Positions 17,101-24,991 of a stretch of 64,000 bases of DNA are shown in pieces. The DNA lies in the NCBI RefSeq assembly GCF_014873755.1, contig NZ_JADBEG010000001.1, positions 5,873,501-5,937,500 on the forward strand, in the 5' to 3' direction. The position numbers were made by a program, and so were the translations under genes. Numbering within the stretch: the first letter of the stretch is position 1; each line of letters starts with the position of its first letter. The notes beneath the pieces were generated by a model. It had not been told where the DNA came from. It made no database searches and worked only from the letters and a program-made list of their open reading frames with translations. Source of the stretch: Amycolatopsis lexingtonensis. GTDB lineage: Bacteria > Actinomycetota > Actinomycetes > Mycobacteriales > Pseudonocardiaceae.

Positions 17101-18674
17101 TGGACACCCGCGGCCTGCGCGAGCTGTACGACCTCGTGCTGCGCCTGTCGGCGGTCCACGACCTCGACGCGCTGGCGCAGGAGGTCGTCGACCACGCGCG
17201 GCGCCTGCTCGGCGTCGACGTCGCCTACCTGGCACTGGCCGAACCGGACGGCTCCCTCGTCATCCGGGTCACCGACGGCTCGCTGGGGCCGCGGCTGCGC
17301 GGGGTGGTGCTGCCGCCGCACGGCGGGCTGGCCGGGCAGGTGGCGGACACCGGCGAACCCGTGCAGAGCGCGGACTACCTCGGCGACGCCGCGCTCACGC
17401 ACCTCGGCGAGGTCGACCGCGTCGCCGAGGACGAGGGCCTGCGCACGATCCTCGGGGTGCCGCTGCGGTTGCGCGGCAAGGTGGCCGGGGTGCTGATGGT
17501 GGCGCAGCGCGCGGTCCGCCGGTTCACCGCCGCGGAGTCGTCACTGCTGACCTCGCTCGGCTCGTTCGCCGCGATCGCCATCGAAAACGCCAAGCTGGTC
17601 ACCGCGCTGGCGGCGGCGAACGACGGGCTGCACCGCGCGGTCCGGCTGCACGACCGGCTCCTGGCGGTGGCGCTGGACGGCGGGGCGCCGGAAGACGTCG
17701 TGGTCTCGCTGTCGGAACTGGTGCCCGGCCTGGTGGTCGTCGCCGACGAGCACGACGAGGTCCGCGCGGCCGCCCGTGCCGGCTCGCCGGTGGCCGCCGG
17801 GCTCGGCGGCACCCCGTCGAAGCTGTTCGCCCACGCCCGGCGGACGCACGTGGCGGACCGGACGGTGACCGTCCCGATCGCGTCGGCCAACACGTACTTC
17901 GGGGCACTGCAGGTGGTTCCCGCCGAGCCGCTCACCGAGGCGGACGTGCGGCTGCTGGAGCGCTCGGCGATGACGGTCGCGCTGGTGGCGTCGGTCGAGC
18001 GGGCCGAACGCCGGACGGCGGAGGAGCTGGTCGAGCACGTCGTGACCCGCCGCGTCCGCGAAGCGCCGGCGTACGCCCGGTCACTGGGCCTGGACCTGCG
18101 GCGCCCGCACCTGGTCGTGGTGAGCGAAGACCCGCGGCTGCGCAAGCACACCGCGTTCAGCTCCACAGTGGACGGTCACGTGGTCGCCCTGGTCCGCGCC
18201 GACGAGGCCACGGTCCGCTCCTGGCCGCTGGGCACGACCGGCCTGGCGGGCCCGGCGACCGGGGTGACCGCGCTGGCCGACGCGTACGACGACGCTTCGG
18301 CGTGCCTGCGGGTACTGGCAGCGCTGGGCCGCGATGGCGCCACGGCCTCCCCGGCCGACCTGGGCCCGTACCGCTACCTGCTCAGCCGGGCCGGGCGCGA
18401 GGAAGCGAGCGCGTTCGTCACGCGCACCCTCGCGCCGCTGCTGGCCCACGACGAGGAACGCGGCACAGACCTGGTCCGCACCGCGGAGGTCTTCCTGCGC
18501 GACGGCCGCCGCAAGGCCGCGGCGGCCGAAGCGCTGACGATCCACCCGAACACGCTCTACCAGCGCCTCGACCGGATCACGGCGTTGCTGGGCGAGGACT
18601 GGCAGGAGGGCGACCGTGCCCTCGACGTCCACCTCGCCCTGCGCCTGCACCGCCTGGCCCGAGAACTGCCGTGA
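17100..18674 (+). CDS. GAF-domain transcriptional regulator with PucR-type C-terminal helix-turn-helix
   Basis: Protein of 524 residues. Residues ~1-165 are a GAF sensor domain (LYDLVLRLSAVHDLDALAQEV, ILGVPLRLRGKVAGVLMVAQRAVRRFT, SFAAIAIENAKLV). A second sensor-like region (residues ~200-350) is followed by a CdaR/PucR-like C-terminus, RTAEVFLRDGRRKAAAAEALTIHPNTLYQRLDRITALLG, the HTH_30 DNA-binding domain. Such regulators respond to small molecules, often activating an adjacent catabolic operon. The start codon overlaps the esterase stop by one base, so it is co-produced with the FAD oxidase and the esterase and is their likely regulator. Confidence 0.87.
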   Translation: MDTRGLRELYDLVLRLSAVHDLDALAQEVVDHARRLLGVDVAYLALAEPDGSLVIRVTDGSLGPRLRGVVLPPHGGLAGQVADTGEPVQSADYLGDAALTHLGEVDRVAEDEGLRTILGVPLRLRGKVAGVLMVAQRAVRRFTAAESSLLTSLGSFAAIAIENAKLVTALAAANDGLHRAVRLHDRLLAVALDGGAPEDVVVSLSELVPGLVVVADEHDEVRAAARAGSPVAAGLGGTPSKLFAHARRTHVADRTVTVPIASANTYFGALQVVPAEPLTEADVRLLERSAMTVALVASVERAERRTAEELVEHVVTRRVREAPAYARSLGLDLRRPHLVVVSEDPRLRKHTAFSSTVDGHVVALVRADEATVRSWPLGTTGLAGPATGVTALADAYDDASACLRVLAALGRDGATASPADLGPYRYLLSRAGREEASAFVTRTLAPLLAHDEERGTDLVRTAEVFLRDGRRKAAAAEALTIHPNTLYQRLDRITALLGEDWQEGDRALDVHLALRLHRLARELP

Positions 18675-18700
18675 GCGGCGGTCCGGGCTCGGCGATGCGC

Positions 18701-18777
18701 CCCAATGTGGCGTTGGTTGCGTCGGACGCACCGAACGCCACATTGGGTGCGCTGGACGCACCGAACGCCACATTGGG
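18701..18777. repeat. Long palindrome plus direct repeat between convergent genes (CCAATGTGGCG family)
   Basis: CCCAATGTGGCGTT (18701-18714) pairs perfectly with AACGCCACATTGGG (18734-18747). The interior (18715-18733) folds further as GGT-GCGTC/GACGCACC with one bulge, giving a hairpin of more than 20 bp. A 24-bp segment (18724-18747, starting GGACGCACCGAACG) is then repeated exactly at 18754-18777, a period of 30. It lies 27 bp after the GAF regulator stop and 41 bp from the convergent phosphoesterase stop, so the transcript could act as a bidirectional terminator. There is no U-tract. Confidence 0.8.
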
Positions 18778-18817
18778 GCGCTCGTCCCGAGCGTCGACCA
18801 ACTTTCGACGCGTGACG

Positions 18818-21559
18818 CTAGCCGTCCGACTCGGCGGACGGGAGGTACGCGCCCGGAACCTGGTCGGGGGCGAACACCTGCGGCTCACCCGGGTAGGGCT
18901 GCGCCCAGCCGTGCGTCTGGTACCACGTGAAGTGGTTCATCTGCGCGGGATTGGCGTAGTCCGCGACGGCGTTCGGCCCGGTCAGCCGCTGGTGCGTCGT
19001 CCACTCCTGCCACTGCGCCGCCACCTGCCGCTTGTCCGCGGGCACCGCCGACGACGGCACCGGCGCCGCGGCCGGGTTCGCCGCGGCCGGGGTGTCCGGC
19101 CCGCACGACGGCTGGGTTGCCAGGCCGCCGGTCAGCGATGTCCGGTTCGGCAACGCGGTGAACGGCGTGAAGTCCGGCTTCCTGGTGAAGGCCGCGCTCA
19201 TCGGCGTCGCCGCGCTGTCCTTCTGGTTCATCGGCTTGACCCCGAGGATCTGCTCGATCGTCCGGATCATCGTGATCTGCGAGTAGTAGTGGCTGTCGAC
19301 GACACCGTGCTGGGCGTACGGGCTGATGATCTGCACCGGCGCCCGGTGCCCGTCGACGTGGTCGAGGCCGGCCTGGGAGTCGTCCTCGACGACGAAGATC
19401 GCCGAGTCCTTCCAGTACTGGCTGTGCGTGATCTCGTCGACGATCTTGCCGACGGCGAGGTCGTTGTCGGCGACCTGGGCGGCCGCGTTCGGCGGGCCGC
19501 CGGTGTGGTCGCTGGACAGCCAGAACATGTTCAGGTTCGCCGGCCCGTTCTTCTCGAAGTCGTCCTTCCAGATCTGGTACCGGTAGACGTCCGGCACGGC
19601 GGTGTCAAACTTCGGGAAGCCAGGCACGGAAACGTCGTTCAGCGACGGGATCGGCGACGACGACACCAGCGGGTACGCCGTCGGCTCACCCGTGGCCGCC
19701 ATGTTCTTGGCGTCGCAGTACAGGTTCTGCCAGCTCGCCCCGGCGGGCTTGGTCAGGAACTGCTGGAACTCGCCGAAGTTCCGCACCGACTTGCCGGCCG
19801 CCAGCGCGCCGGTCCAGAGGAACCCGCTGCTCTGGTGGCCGAGGGCGTCGTCCTCGGTGTCGTAACTGCGCAGGTACTCCCCCGCCGAAGACTCGGTGTA
19901 CTCGGGGTTGTCGGCCTGCATCAGCCAGTTGTGGCCCTCGGCGGAGTTCGTGCCGATGTCGTAGGTGTTGTCGTACAACCCGAACTGCTTCGCCAGCGCG
20001 TGCTGGTTCGGCGTCACGTTCTCGCCGAACTGCGTCACGGCCGGGTCGCCGTTGCCGCGCGCGTCGTCGCCCAGCACCTGGTCGTAGGTCCGGTTTTCCT
20101 TGACCAGCAGGAAGACGTGCTTGATCGTCGACGGGTCGCCGAGCCGCGCGGGCACCGGCACCGGGCTGCGGTGGCCGTTGTCGGTGGCCACCTGTACCGA
20201 GCCGTTCGTCCAGCCGTTCTGCTTGAACACCTGCGCGGTGTACCCGCGGATCGCGTGGTCGTCGGGCAGCCGGAACTTCTGCAGGCTCGACGTCGTGTCG
20301 TGGGTGCCGTGCCCGGCCGCGGTCGTCGGGCGGCGGGCGTCGATGCCGCGGGTGTTGGAGACGAGGACGTCCGGCCCCACCGTGGTGATCGCGGTCGGGA
20401 AGTAGTCCGTCGGCAGCAGCCCGACGTAGCTCACCGGTTCCTGCGCCCGGGTGTAGCGGTAGACGGCCACGGCGTTGGCGCGCCCGAGCGTCACCAGCAG
20501 GTGCCCGTCCGCGGTGAGGGTGACGCCGTCCGGCTCGTACCCGACCGACGCCTCCGGCCACGGCTGGGTCGCGATGGTCTGGACGACCTTGTCGCGGCCG
20601 GTGTCGATGACCGAAACGGTGTTGCTCGCGGTGTTGGTGACGAACAGGGCGCCGTCCTTGAAGTACACCGCCGTCGGGTGCAGGCCGACGTCGATGCTCT
20701 TCGGCGCCGCGGAGCTCGCCAGGTCGATGACGCTGACCGTGCCGCTGGTGGTGGCGCCGGTGAAGCCGCTGGCCGGCACCTGGGTGTTGTAGGAGTTCAG
20801 CGTCGGCTCGCCGGGCTGGGCCGGGTGGCCGCCTTCGTTGCCGACGTAAAGCTTGTTCCCGACGCGGACCAGGTCGCGCGGCGCGTTGCCGACGGCCCAG
20901 CTCTGCTTGATCGCGCCGGTCGCCGCGTCGAGGGCGACGACCCGGTTCTGGCCGTTGACCGCGGAGTACACAGTGGACCCGTCGGCCGAGAAGACCGCTT
21001 GCGCCACCAGGGCGTGCTTGGCGCCGTCGGCCGGGATCTTGACCGCCACCGGGGCCGCGACCGTGCCGTCGGGGTTCACCGTGAACTTCGTGTAGCCGTC
21101 GGTCTGGGCCAGCCACAGGCTCTTGCCGTCCGGCGAATACGACGGGCCTTCCTGCCCGACGTCGTTGCCGGCGATGCGCAGGTTCGCCGTCGCCGAGTTG
21201 CCGACGAGCTGCTGCACCTTCCAGCTCTTCAGGTCGGCGATCGTGAGCGCGATCCCGCCGTCGGCGGTCAGCGCGGCGAGGTGGGTGCCGTCCGGGCTGA
21301 CCGCGGAGGCCATGATCTTGCCGTTGTTCACGACCAGCCGGTCGCCGATCGGCTTGATGTATTGATCGGCGGAGACGACCTGGCCGTTTTCCGTGACCTG
21401 GCCGACCTGGTCCTCACCGAACTGCTGCGTCGACGCGACACCGATTCCGGTGCCGGTGGCGACGAGCACGAGCGTGGCGGACCCGGCCGTCGCGAAGCGG
21501 AACCGGCGGCCGCCGGAGCGGCCCTTCCCGGCTCGCCGTCTGCGGCGGGTTACCTGCAT
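18818..21559 (-). CDS. Secreted YncE-like beta-propeller / phosphoesterase (alkaline phosphatase-like) two-domain protein
   Basis: Protein of 913 residues. The ATG giving MQVTRRRRRAGK has GAAGGG eight bases upstream; another in-frame ATG nine bases earlier overlaps the preceding stop but is too close to that site. A basic N-terminus and one hydrophobic segment (ATAGSATLVLVATGTGIGVAS) make it membrane-anchored or secreted. Residues ~60-430 are a YncE-type propeller (VNGQNRVVALDAATGAIKQSWAVGNAPRDL, FVTNTASNTVSVIDTG). From ~480, HVFLLVKENRTYDQVLGDD through IFVVEDDSQAGLDHVDGHRAP (~720) is the phosphoesterase/phospholipase C-like domain. It is third in an operon with an ABC exporter, which may deliver or protect its substrate (inference). 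Confidence 0.88.
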   Translation of the reverse strand: MQVTRRRRRAGKGRSGGRRFRFATAGSATLVLVATGTGIGVASTQQFGEDQVGQVTENGQVVSADQYIKPIGDRLVVNNGKIMASAVSPDGTHLAALTADGGIALTIADLKSWKVQQLVGNSATANLRIAGNDVGQEGPSYSPDGKSLWLAQTDGYTKFTVNPDGTVAAPVAVKIPADGAKHALVAQAVFSADGSTVYSAVNGQNRVVALDAATGAIKQSWAVGNAPRDLVRVGNKLYVGNEGGHPAQPGEPTLNSYNTQVPASGFTGATTSGTVSVIDLASSAAPKSIDVGLHPTAVYFKDGALFVTNTASNTVSVIDTGRDKVVQTIATQPWPEASVGYEPDGVTLTADGHLLVTLGRANAVAVYRYTRAQEPVSYVGLLPTDYFPTAITTVGPDVLVSNTRGIDARRPTTAAGHGTHDTTSSLQKFRLPDDHAIRGYTAQVFKQNGWTNGSVQVATDNGHRSPVPVPARLGDPSTIKHVFLLVKENRTYDQVLGDDARGNGDPAVTQFGENVTPNQHALAKQFGLYDNTYDIGTNSAEGHNWLMQADNPEYTESSAGEYLRSYDTEDDALGHQSSGFLWTGALAAGKSVRNFGEFQQFLTKPAGASWQNLYCDAKNMAATGEPTAYPLVSSSPIPSLNDVSVPGFPKFDTAVPDVYRYQIWKDDFEKNGPANLNMFWLSSDHTGGPPNAAAQVADNDLAVGKIVDEITHSQYWKDSAIFVVEDDSQAGLDHVDGHRAPVQIISPYAQHGVVDSHYYSQITMIRTIEQILGVKPMNQKDSAATPMSAAFTRKPDFTPFTALPNRTSLTGGLATQPSCGPDTPAAANPAAAPVPSSAVPADKRQVAAQWQEWTTHQRLTGPNAVADYANPAQMNHFTWYQTHGWAQPYPGEPQVFAPDQVPGAYLPSAESDG

Positions 21560-21564
21560 CGGGA

Positions 21565-22914
21565 TCATCCCTTCGTGGAGGAGAGCAATTCGACGTTGGC
21601 GTCGAACTGCCAGAGGGGGTTGGGTTGGTCCCCGTCGGGGGTCCGCACCTGGAAGTAGCCGTTGACTTCCTTCGGTCCGTCGCCGTCGGCGACGTACCGA
21701 CCGTCCGAGGTGACGTCGAGCTGGTAGACGGCCGATCCGGTGGCGTCGACGCCGGGGAGGTGCCAGGAGACGACGCACCGCCAGTCGTTGCCGGGCCCTT
21801 CGGCCGCGACCAGGCCGTCGCCCTTGGTGCAGGCGGCGGTGGCCCCGAGCCGGTCTTCGGTGACGTCGGGGCGGTTGAGCTGCGCGGTCTGCAGGCGGTA
21901 GAGGTGGGCGAACGCCGTGGCGACCGACCGCTGCACGCCGTCCTGGCCGATCCCGGAACCGAGCGCGGGCGTCACCGCGGCGATGACGGCGGCGGTCACG
22001 GCGAAGAGCGCGACCGGCGGCAGGGCACCGACGGTGAACGCCCGGCGGCCGGCGCCGTCGTGGGCGGGGTTGGTGAAGTCCCGGCGGAGGAACAGCAGGT
22101 ACGCGAGCACCGTCGTGAGCACGGCCCAGGCCAGGCCGACGCCGACGCCGATCAGCAGCGGGCCGAGCTGCCCGGGCTCGGTGAACAGGCCGTTCCACGC
22201 GACGAAGGCGTAGCTGGGCAGGGCCAGCCGGACGGCCACGGGCAGCGGCAGCAGCTGGGCGAGCGCCATCGCGAGCGCGACGAGGGCGGGCAGCAGCAAC
22301 CCCAGCGGCGACCGGCCCCCGAGCACGGACCCGAGCAGCCCGACCCCGGCGAGCGCGAGCGTCGGGGCGAGCACGCACACCCAGGCGAGCAGCACCTGCC
22401 CGGCGGCTTCCCCCGAGGTCAGCAGGTGCCCGTCGAACCCGACGAGCGGCCGGCTCCCGACGGCGACGAGCCCGCCCACGGTGCTCGACACGGCCATCCC
22501 GGCGACGAGCACGAGGATGACGGTCAGGCTGGCGAGCGCCTTGGCCGCGAAGATCCGCCGCGCCGACCGCACGGCGACGAGCAGGTGCCGCCAAGTCCCG
22601 AGCCGATCCTCGGCGGCGAACACGTCCCCGGCGACGACGGAGGTGAGCAGCGGGAGCGCGTAGGTCCCCGCGAACCCGAGCATGACCAGCGGTCCGGCCC
22701 ACCCGGTGGCGTTCATCCACCGCCCGAAGAGGGTGTCGACGGGCAGCGAGCTCTGTTCGCTCACGGCGGCGACGAAGACCGCGGGGGCGAGCCAGCAGGC
22801 GAGGACGAGGAGCCGGATGCGCCAGGCGGCGAAGAGCTTGACGAGTTCGAACCGGTAGCCGCGGGTGATGGGAACGGGCCGGGCAACGGGGAGGGAGGTG
22901 GTGGCAGCGGTCAT
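21565..22914 (-). CDS. ABC-2-type transporter permease with large extracytoplasmic C-terminal domain
   Basis: Protein of 449 residues. Residues ~15-330 contain about six or seven hydrophobic segments (YRFELVKLFAAWRIRLLVLACWLAPAVF, VVAGDVFAAEDRLGTWRHLLVAVRSARRIFAAKAL, typical of ABC-2 permeases). The final ~130 residues are polar and probably outside (RLGATAACTKGDGLVAAEGPGNDWRCVVSWHLPGVDATGSAVYQLDVTSDGRYVADG), with two Cys that could form a disulfide. Its TGA lies inside the first possible ATG of the downstream phosphoesterase gene. The ATPase gene lies upstream, separated by a 294-bp gap carrying a palindromic repeat. Confidence 0.83.
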   Translation of the reverse strand: MTAATTSLPVARPVPITRGYRFELVKLFAAWRIRLLVLACWLAPAVFVAAVSEQSSLPVDTLFGRWMNATGWAGPLVMLGFAGTYALPLLTSVVAGDVFAAEDRLGTWRHLLVAVRSARRIFAAKALASLTVILVLVAGMAVSSTVGGLVAVGSRPLVGFDGHLLTSGEAAGQVLLAWVCVLAPTLALAGVGLLGSVLGGRSPLGLLLPALVALAMALAQLLPLPVAVRLALPSYAFVAWNGLFTEPGQLGPLLIGVGVGLAWAVLTTVLAYLLFLRRDFTNPAHDGAGRRAFTVGALPPVALFAVTAAVIAAVTPALGSGIGQDGVQRSVATAFAHLYRLQTAQLNRPDVTEDRLGATAACTKGDGLVAAEGPGNDWRCVVSWHLPGVDATGSAVYQLDVTSDGRYVADGDGPKEVNGYFQVRTPDGDQPNPLWQFDANVELLSSTKG

Positions 22915-22991
22915 CGGGTGCGCTCCTGCGGCAGAACGGGTTTAGGGCGACGGCGAGCGGCGGCGGTCAACGGGTGCGCTCCCAGGGCCTC

Positions 22992-23138
22992 GGCAAAGTC
23001 GCGCGGCCAGGCCACTCTGCCGCCGGTGAGCCACTCGCCCCACACGTCCTGAATGACTCATTCAGGTCTTCGGGCGTCCTGAATGAGTCATTCAAGACGC
23101 TCGAGCACCGCCGCGGACCGCACCGATGCGACTTTGCC
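22992..23138. repeat. Composite palindromic repeat with 11-bp terminal inverted repeats (family A, copy 1)
   Basis: The core is a 53-bp block (23046-23098) with two palindromes, TGAATGACTCATTCA and TGAATGAGTCATTCA, separated by a GGTCTTCGGGCGT-type spacer. The block is flanked by GGCAAAGTCGC (22992-23002) and its exact reverse complement GCGACTTTGCC (23128-23138), so the element has the layout of a 147-bp miniature inverted-repeat unit. The left 60-bp arm (22981-23045) matches the region 36367-36428 in inverse orientation almost base for base. No open frame uses it. It sits between the ATPase and permease genes of one ABC transporter. The rest of the 294-bp gap (22915-23208) shows nothing else. 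Confidence 0.8.
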
Positions 23139-23208
23139 GGGCCTCTGGGGCGCCCTCCCGTGAACAGGACCGGTCCGCAACGACGGCCGTCGAGCCGAGC
23201 GGCGGGGG

Positions 23209-24126
23209 TCATCGAGCGCCCTCCTGGTCCGTCAAGGCCAGGAACGCCGCCTCCAGCGGCGAAACCACCGGCGCCAGTTCCCGCACCGCGATCCCCTCCG
23301 TCACCAACCGGCGCACCAGTTCGTCCAGCGCCGGAACTCGTGCGCGGATCACCAGTACCTCGGCGTCGTGGCGCGGCCCGGCGTCCTCCGTGATCCCGCG
23401 GGTCTCGCCGAGCACCCGCCGGGCCGCTTCCCGGTCCGAGGTGCGCAGGCGGTAGGCCAGCTCCCGGTTCTCCGCGGCGAGCTTGGCCGGCGGGCCGGTG
23501 AACGCCACGCGGCCGGTGGCGAGGATCGTCACCTCGGAGCACAGCGCCTCGAGGTCGTCCATCCGGTGACTCGAGAGCACCACCGCGGTGCCCGCGTCCG
23601 CGAGCCGCTCGAGGACGCCGTGCACGTGCTTCTTGCCCGCCGGGTCGAGGCCGTTGGCCGGCTCGTCGAGGACCAGCAGCTTCGGCTCCGTGAGCAGCGC
23701 CGCGGCCAGGCCGAGGCGCTGGCGCATGCCCAGGGAAAAGCCCCGGACGCGGTCGTCGGCGACGTCGGCGAGCCCGACGCGGCCGAGTGTGTCATCGATG
23801 TCAGCGGACCGGCCGCCTCGCAGCGCGGCCAGTGCGGCGAGGTTCTGCCGCGCGGTCAGCGACGGGTACAGCCCGGGCCCGTCGACGAACCCCGAGACGC
23901 CCTCGGGCGCCCGCCCGGCCGGGGTGCCGAGGATCTCCAGGCTGCCTTCGTCGGCGACGGCCAGGCTCAGCAGCAGGCCGAGCAGCGTCGTCTTGCCCGC
24001 GCCGTTCGGGCCGACCAGCCCGTGGATCTCGCCCGGTGCCACGTCGAGGTCGATGCCGTCGAGCGCGACGACGTCACCGAAGCACTTGGTGATCCCGCGC
24101 GCCTGCACTGCCCAGGGTGCGTCCAT
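23209..24126 (-). CDS. ABC transporter ATP-binding protein
   Basis: ATPase of 305 residues: Walker A GPNGAGKTTL near residue 40, signature GMRQRLGLAAALL (LSGGQ position FSLGMRQ), Walker B KLLVLDEPANGLDP, then SSHRMDDLEALCSEVTIL. The C-terminal ~90 residues are the DUF4162-like tail common in drug- and antibiotic-type ABC-2 exporters. GGGAAGGAA precedes the ATG. It pairs with the ABC-2 permease downstream (21565-22914). The 344-bp region upstream (24127-24470) separates it from the divergent DUF5988 gene. Confidence 0.9.
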   Translation of the reverse strand: MDAPWAVQARGITKCFGDVVALDGIDLDVAPGEIHGLVGPNGAGKTTLLGLLLSLAVADEGSLEILGTPAGRAPEGVSGFVDGPGLYPSLTARQNLAALAALRGGRSADIDDTLGRVGLADVADDRVRGFSLGMRQRLGLAAALLTEPKLLVLDEPANGLDPAGKKHVHGVLERLADAGTAVVLSSHRMDDLEALCSEVTILATGRVAFTGPPAKLAAENRELAYRLRTSDREAARRVLGETRGITEDAGPRHDAEVLVIRARVPALDELVRRLVTEGIAVRELAPVVSPLEAAFLALTDQEGAR

Positions 24127-24377
24127 GGGTTCCTTCCCTTTCGCGGCTGCGCCAGAAACTTAGGCACCGCAAATGAAGGGGGCAGGCGCGCCGGGTGAAC
24201 CCTCGGCGAACGCGAGCCGACCGGCAGTCACCGGGCCGGTGAAATGTCCGAGTTAACCGTCCGCTTGCCCAGCACGGCGCGGCCGGCCGGGCAACCCCTG
24301 TCCCACGGGCCGGAAAACCCTTACAAAATAACCGTCAACCCCTGTTCTGGTGAATTCCGTGATAGGAGTCCGAAATC

Positions 24378-24407
24378 TTGACACAGCGATCGGCCGTCGG
24401 GCATCGT
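24378..24407 (+). promoter_or_regulatory. Probable promoter of the DUF5988 gene
   Basis: TTGACA (24378-24383) followed after 18 bp by CATCGT (24402-24407), giving a leader of about 55 bases. The rest of the 344-bp gap 24127-24470 is less GC-rich than the genes (ACAAAATAACCGTCAA near 24324), and I see no other defined element in it. Confidence 0.45.
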
Positions 24408-24470
24408 CGAGAGACGCAGGCCACATTTCCTGCTTTTCCTCCGCGCAGACGAACCCACGGAGAATGAATC

Positions 24471-24683
24471 ATGACGCAGATCAAAGTGACGCTTTCCGGT
24501 GGTCCGGCCGAGCTGATCGAACGCCACCGCGAATGGACGGTCGGCAGCATCGGCGAAGTCGCGAAGGTCAGCTTCGGCGCCGGCTACGAGCACTTCTCCC
24601 ACGCGGGCGAGTTCGCCACGACCAGCGGGGGCGACCAGGTACCGGTGTTCGCCTGGTGCGGGCGCACCAGAGTCGCCGAGTGA
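24471..24683 (+). CDS. Small DUF5988-family protein
   Basis: Protein of 70 residues matching the small actinobacterial DUF5988 family by its pattern LSGGPAELIERHREW, VAKVSFGAGYEHFSHAGEF and PVFAWCGRT. There is no signal peptide; it is probably cytoplasmic. GGAGA precedes the ATG. Such proteins are often found beside nonribosomal peptide or polyketide biosynthesis genes and their function is unknown. Here no synthase gene is near; the next gene downstream encodes a 59-residue membrane protein. Confidence 0.75.
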   Translation: MTQIKVTLSGGPAELIERHREWTVGSIGEVAKVSFGAGYEHFSHAGEFATTSGGDQVPVFAWCGRTRVAE

Positions 24684-24807
24684 CCGGCCGGTTCTCCACC
24701 CCGGTCTCCACCCCTCGACGGTCCTCCTCCACCCGGGCCCGGCGCTAGTTTCCTCGACGTCGGGCGCTGCGGGAAACGCGGCGCCGCCGTCCGGAGGGGA
24801 ATCCGCC

Positions 24808-24987
24808 ATGGGTGAAGTACTCGGTTTCATGCTGCTCCGTTTCGCCATCATCGGCGGCGGGATCGTGCTGCTGATCCTGCTGCTCGGCGTGGTCGTGTTC
24901 GCGCTCAAGAAAGCGGGCCGGTACGACCGCGCCAAGGAGGCCGGTACGAAAGCGCTCGATTACCTGAACGAGCGCGGCAAATCGTGA
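24808..24987 (+). CDS. Small single-pass membrane protein (59 residues)
   Basis: Short gene with a very good ribosome site (GGAGGGGA, 8 bases from the ATG). The protein starts MGEVLGFMLLRFAIIGGG, has one strong membrane segment (residues ~8-35, rich in Ile, Leu, Val and Gly) and a basic amphipathic cytoplasmic tail (KKAGRYDRAKEAGTKALDYL). It has no assigned family known to me. A TAGTTT box at 24746-24751 could be its own -10. It ends 4 bp before the end of the convergent response regulator gene. Confidence 0.65.
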   Translation: MGEVLGFMLLRFAIIGGGIVLLILLLGVVVFALKKAGRYDRAKEAGTKALDYLNERGKS

Positions 24988-24991
24988 CCGG

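Noticed and set aside
18724..18777. Two direct repeats as a possible attachment site
   Set aside because: They are adjacent copies of a palindromic repeat; no integrase gene or tRNA is present.
21559..21568. Start of the phosphoesterase gene at the ATG overlapping the permease stop
   Set aside because: The only ribosome site (GAAGGG) lies directly against that ATG; the second ATG, nine bases on, has correct spacing.
24321..24935. Minus-strand open frame of 204 codons across the DUF5988 gene
   Set aside because: Shadow frame without motifs; both small plus-strand genes have good ribosome sites and natural protein composition.
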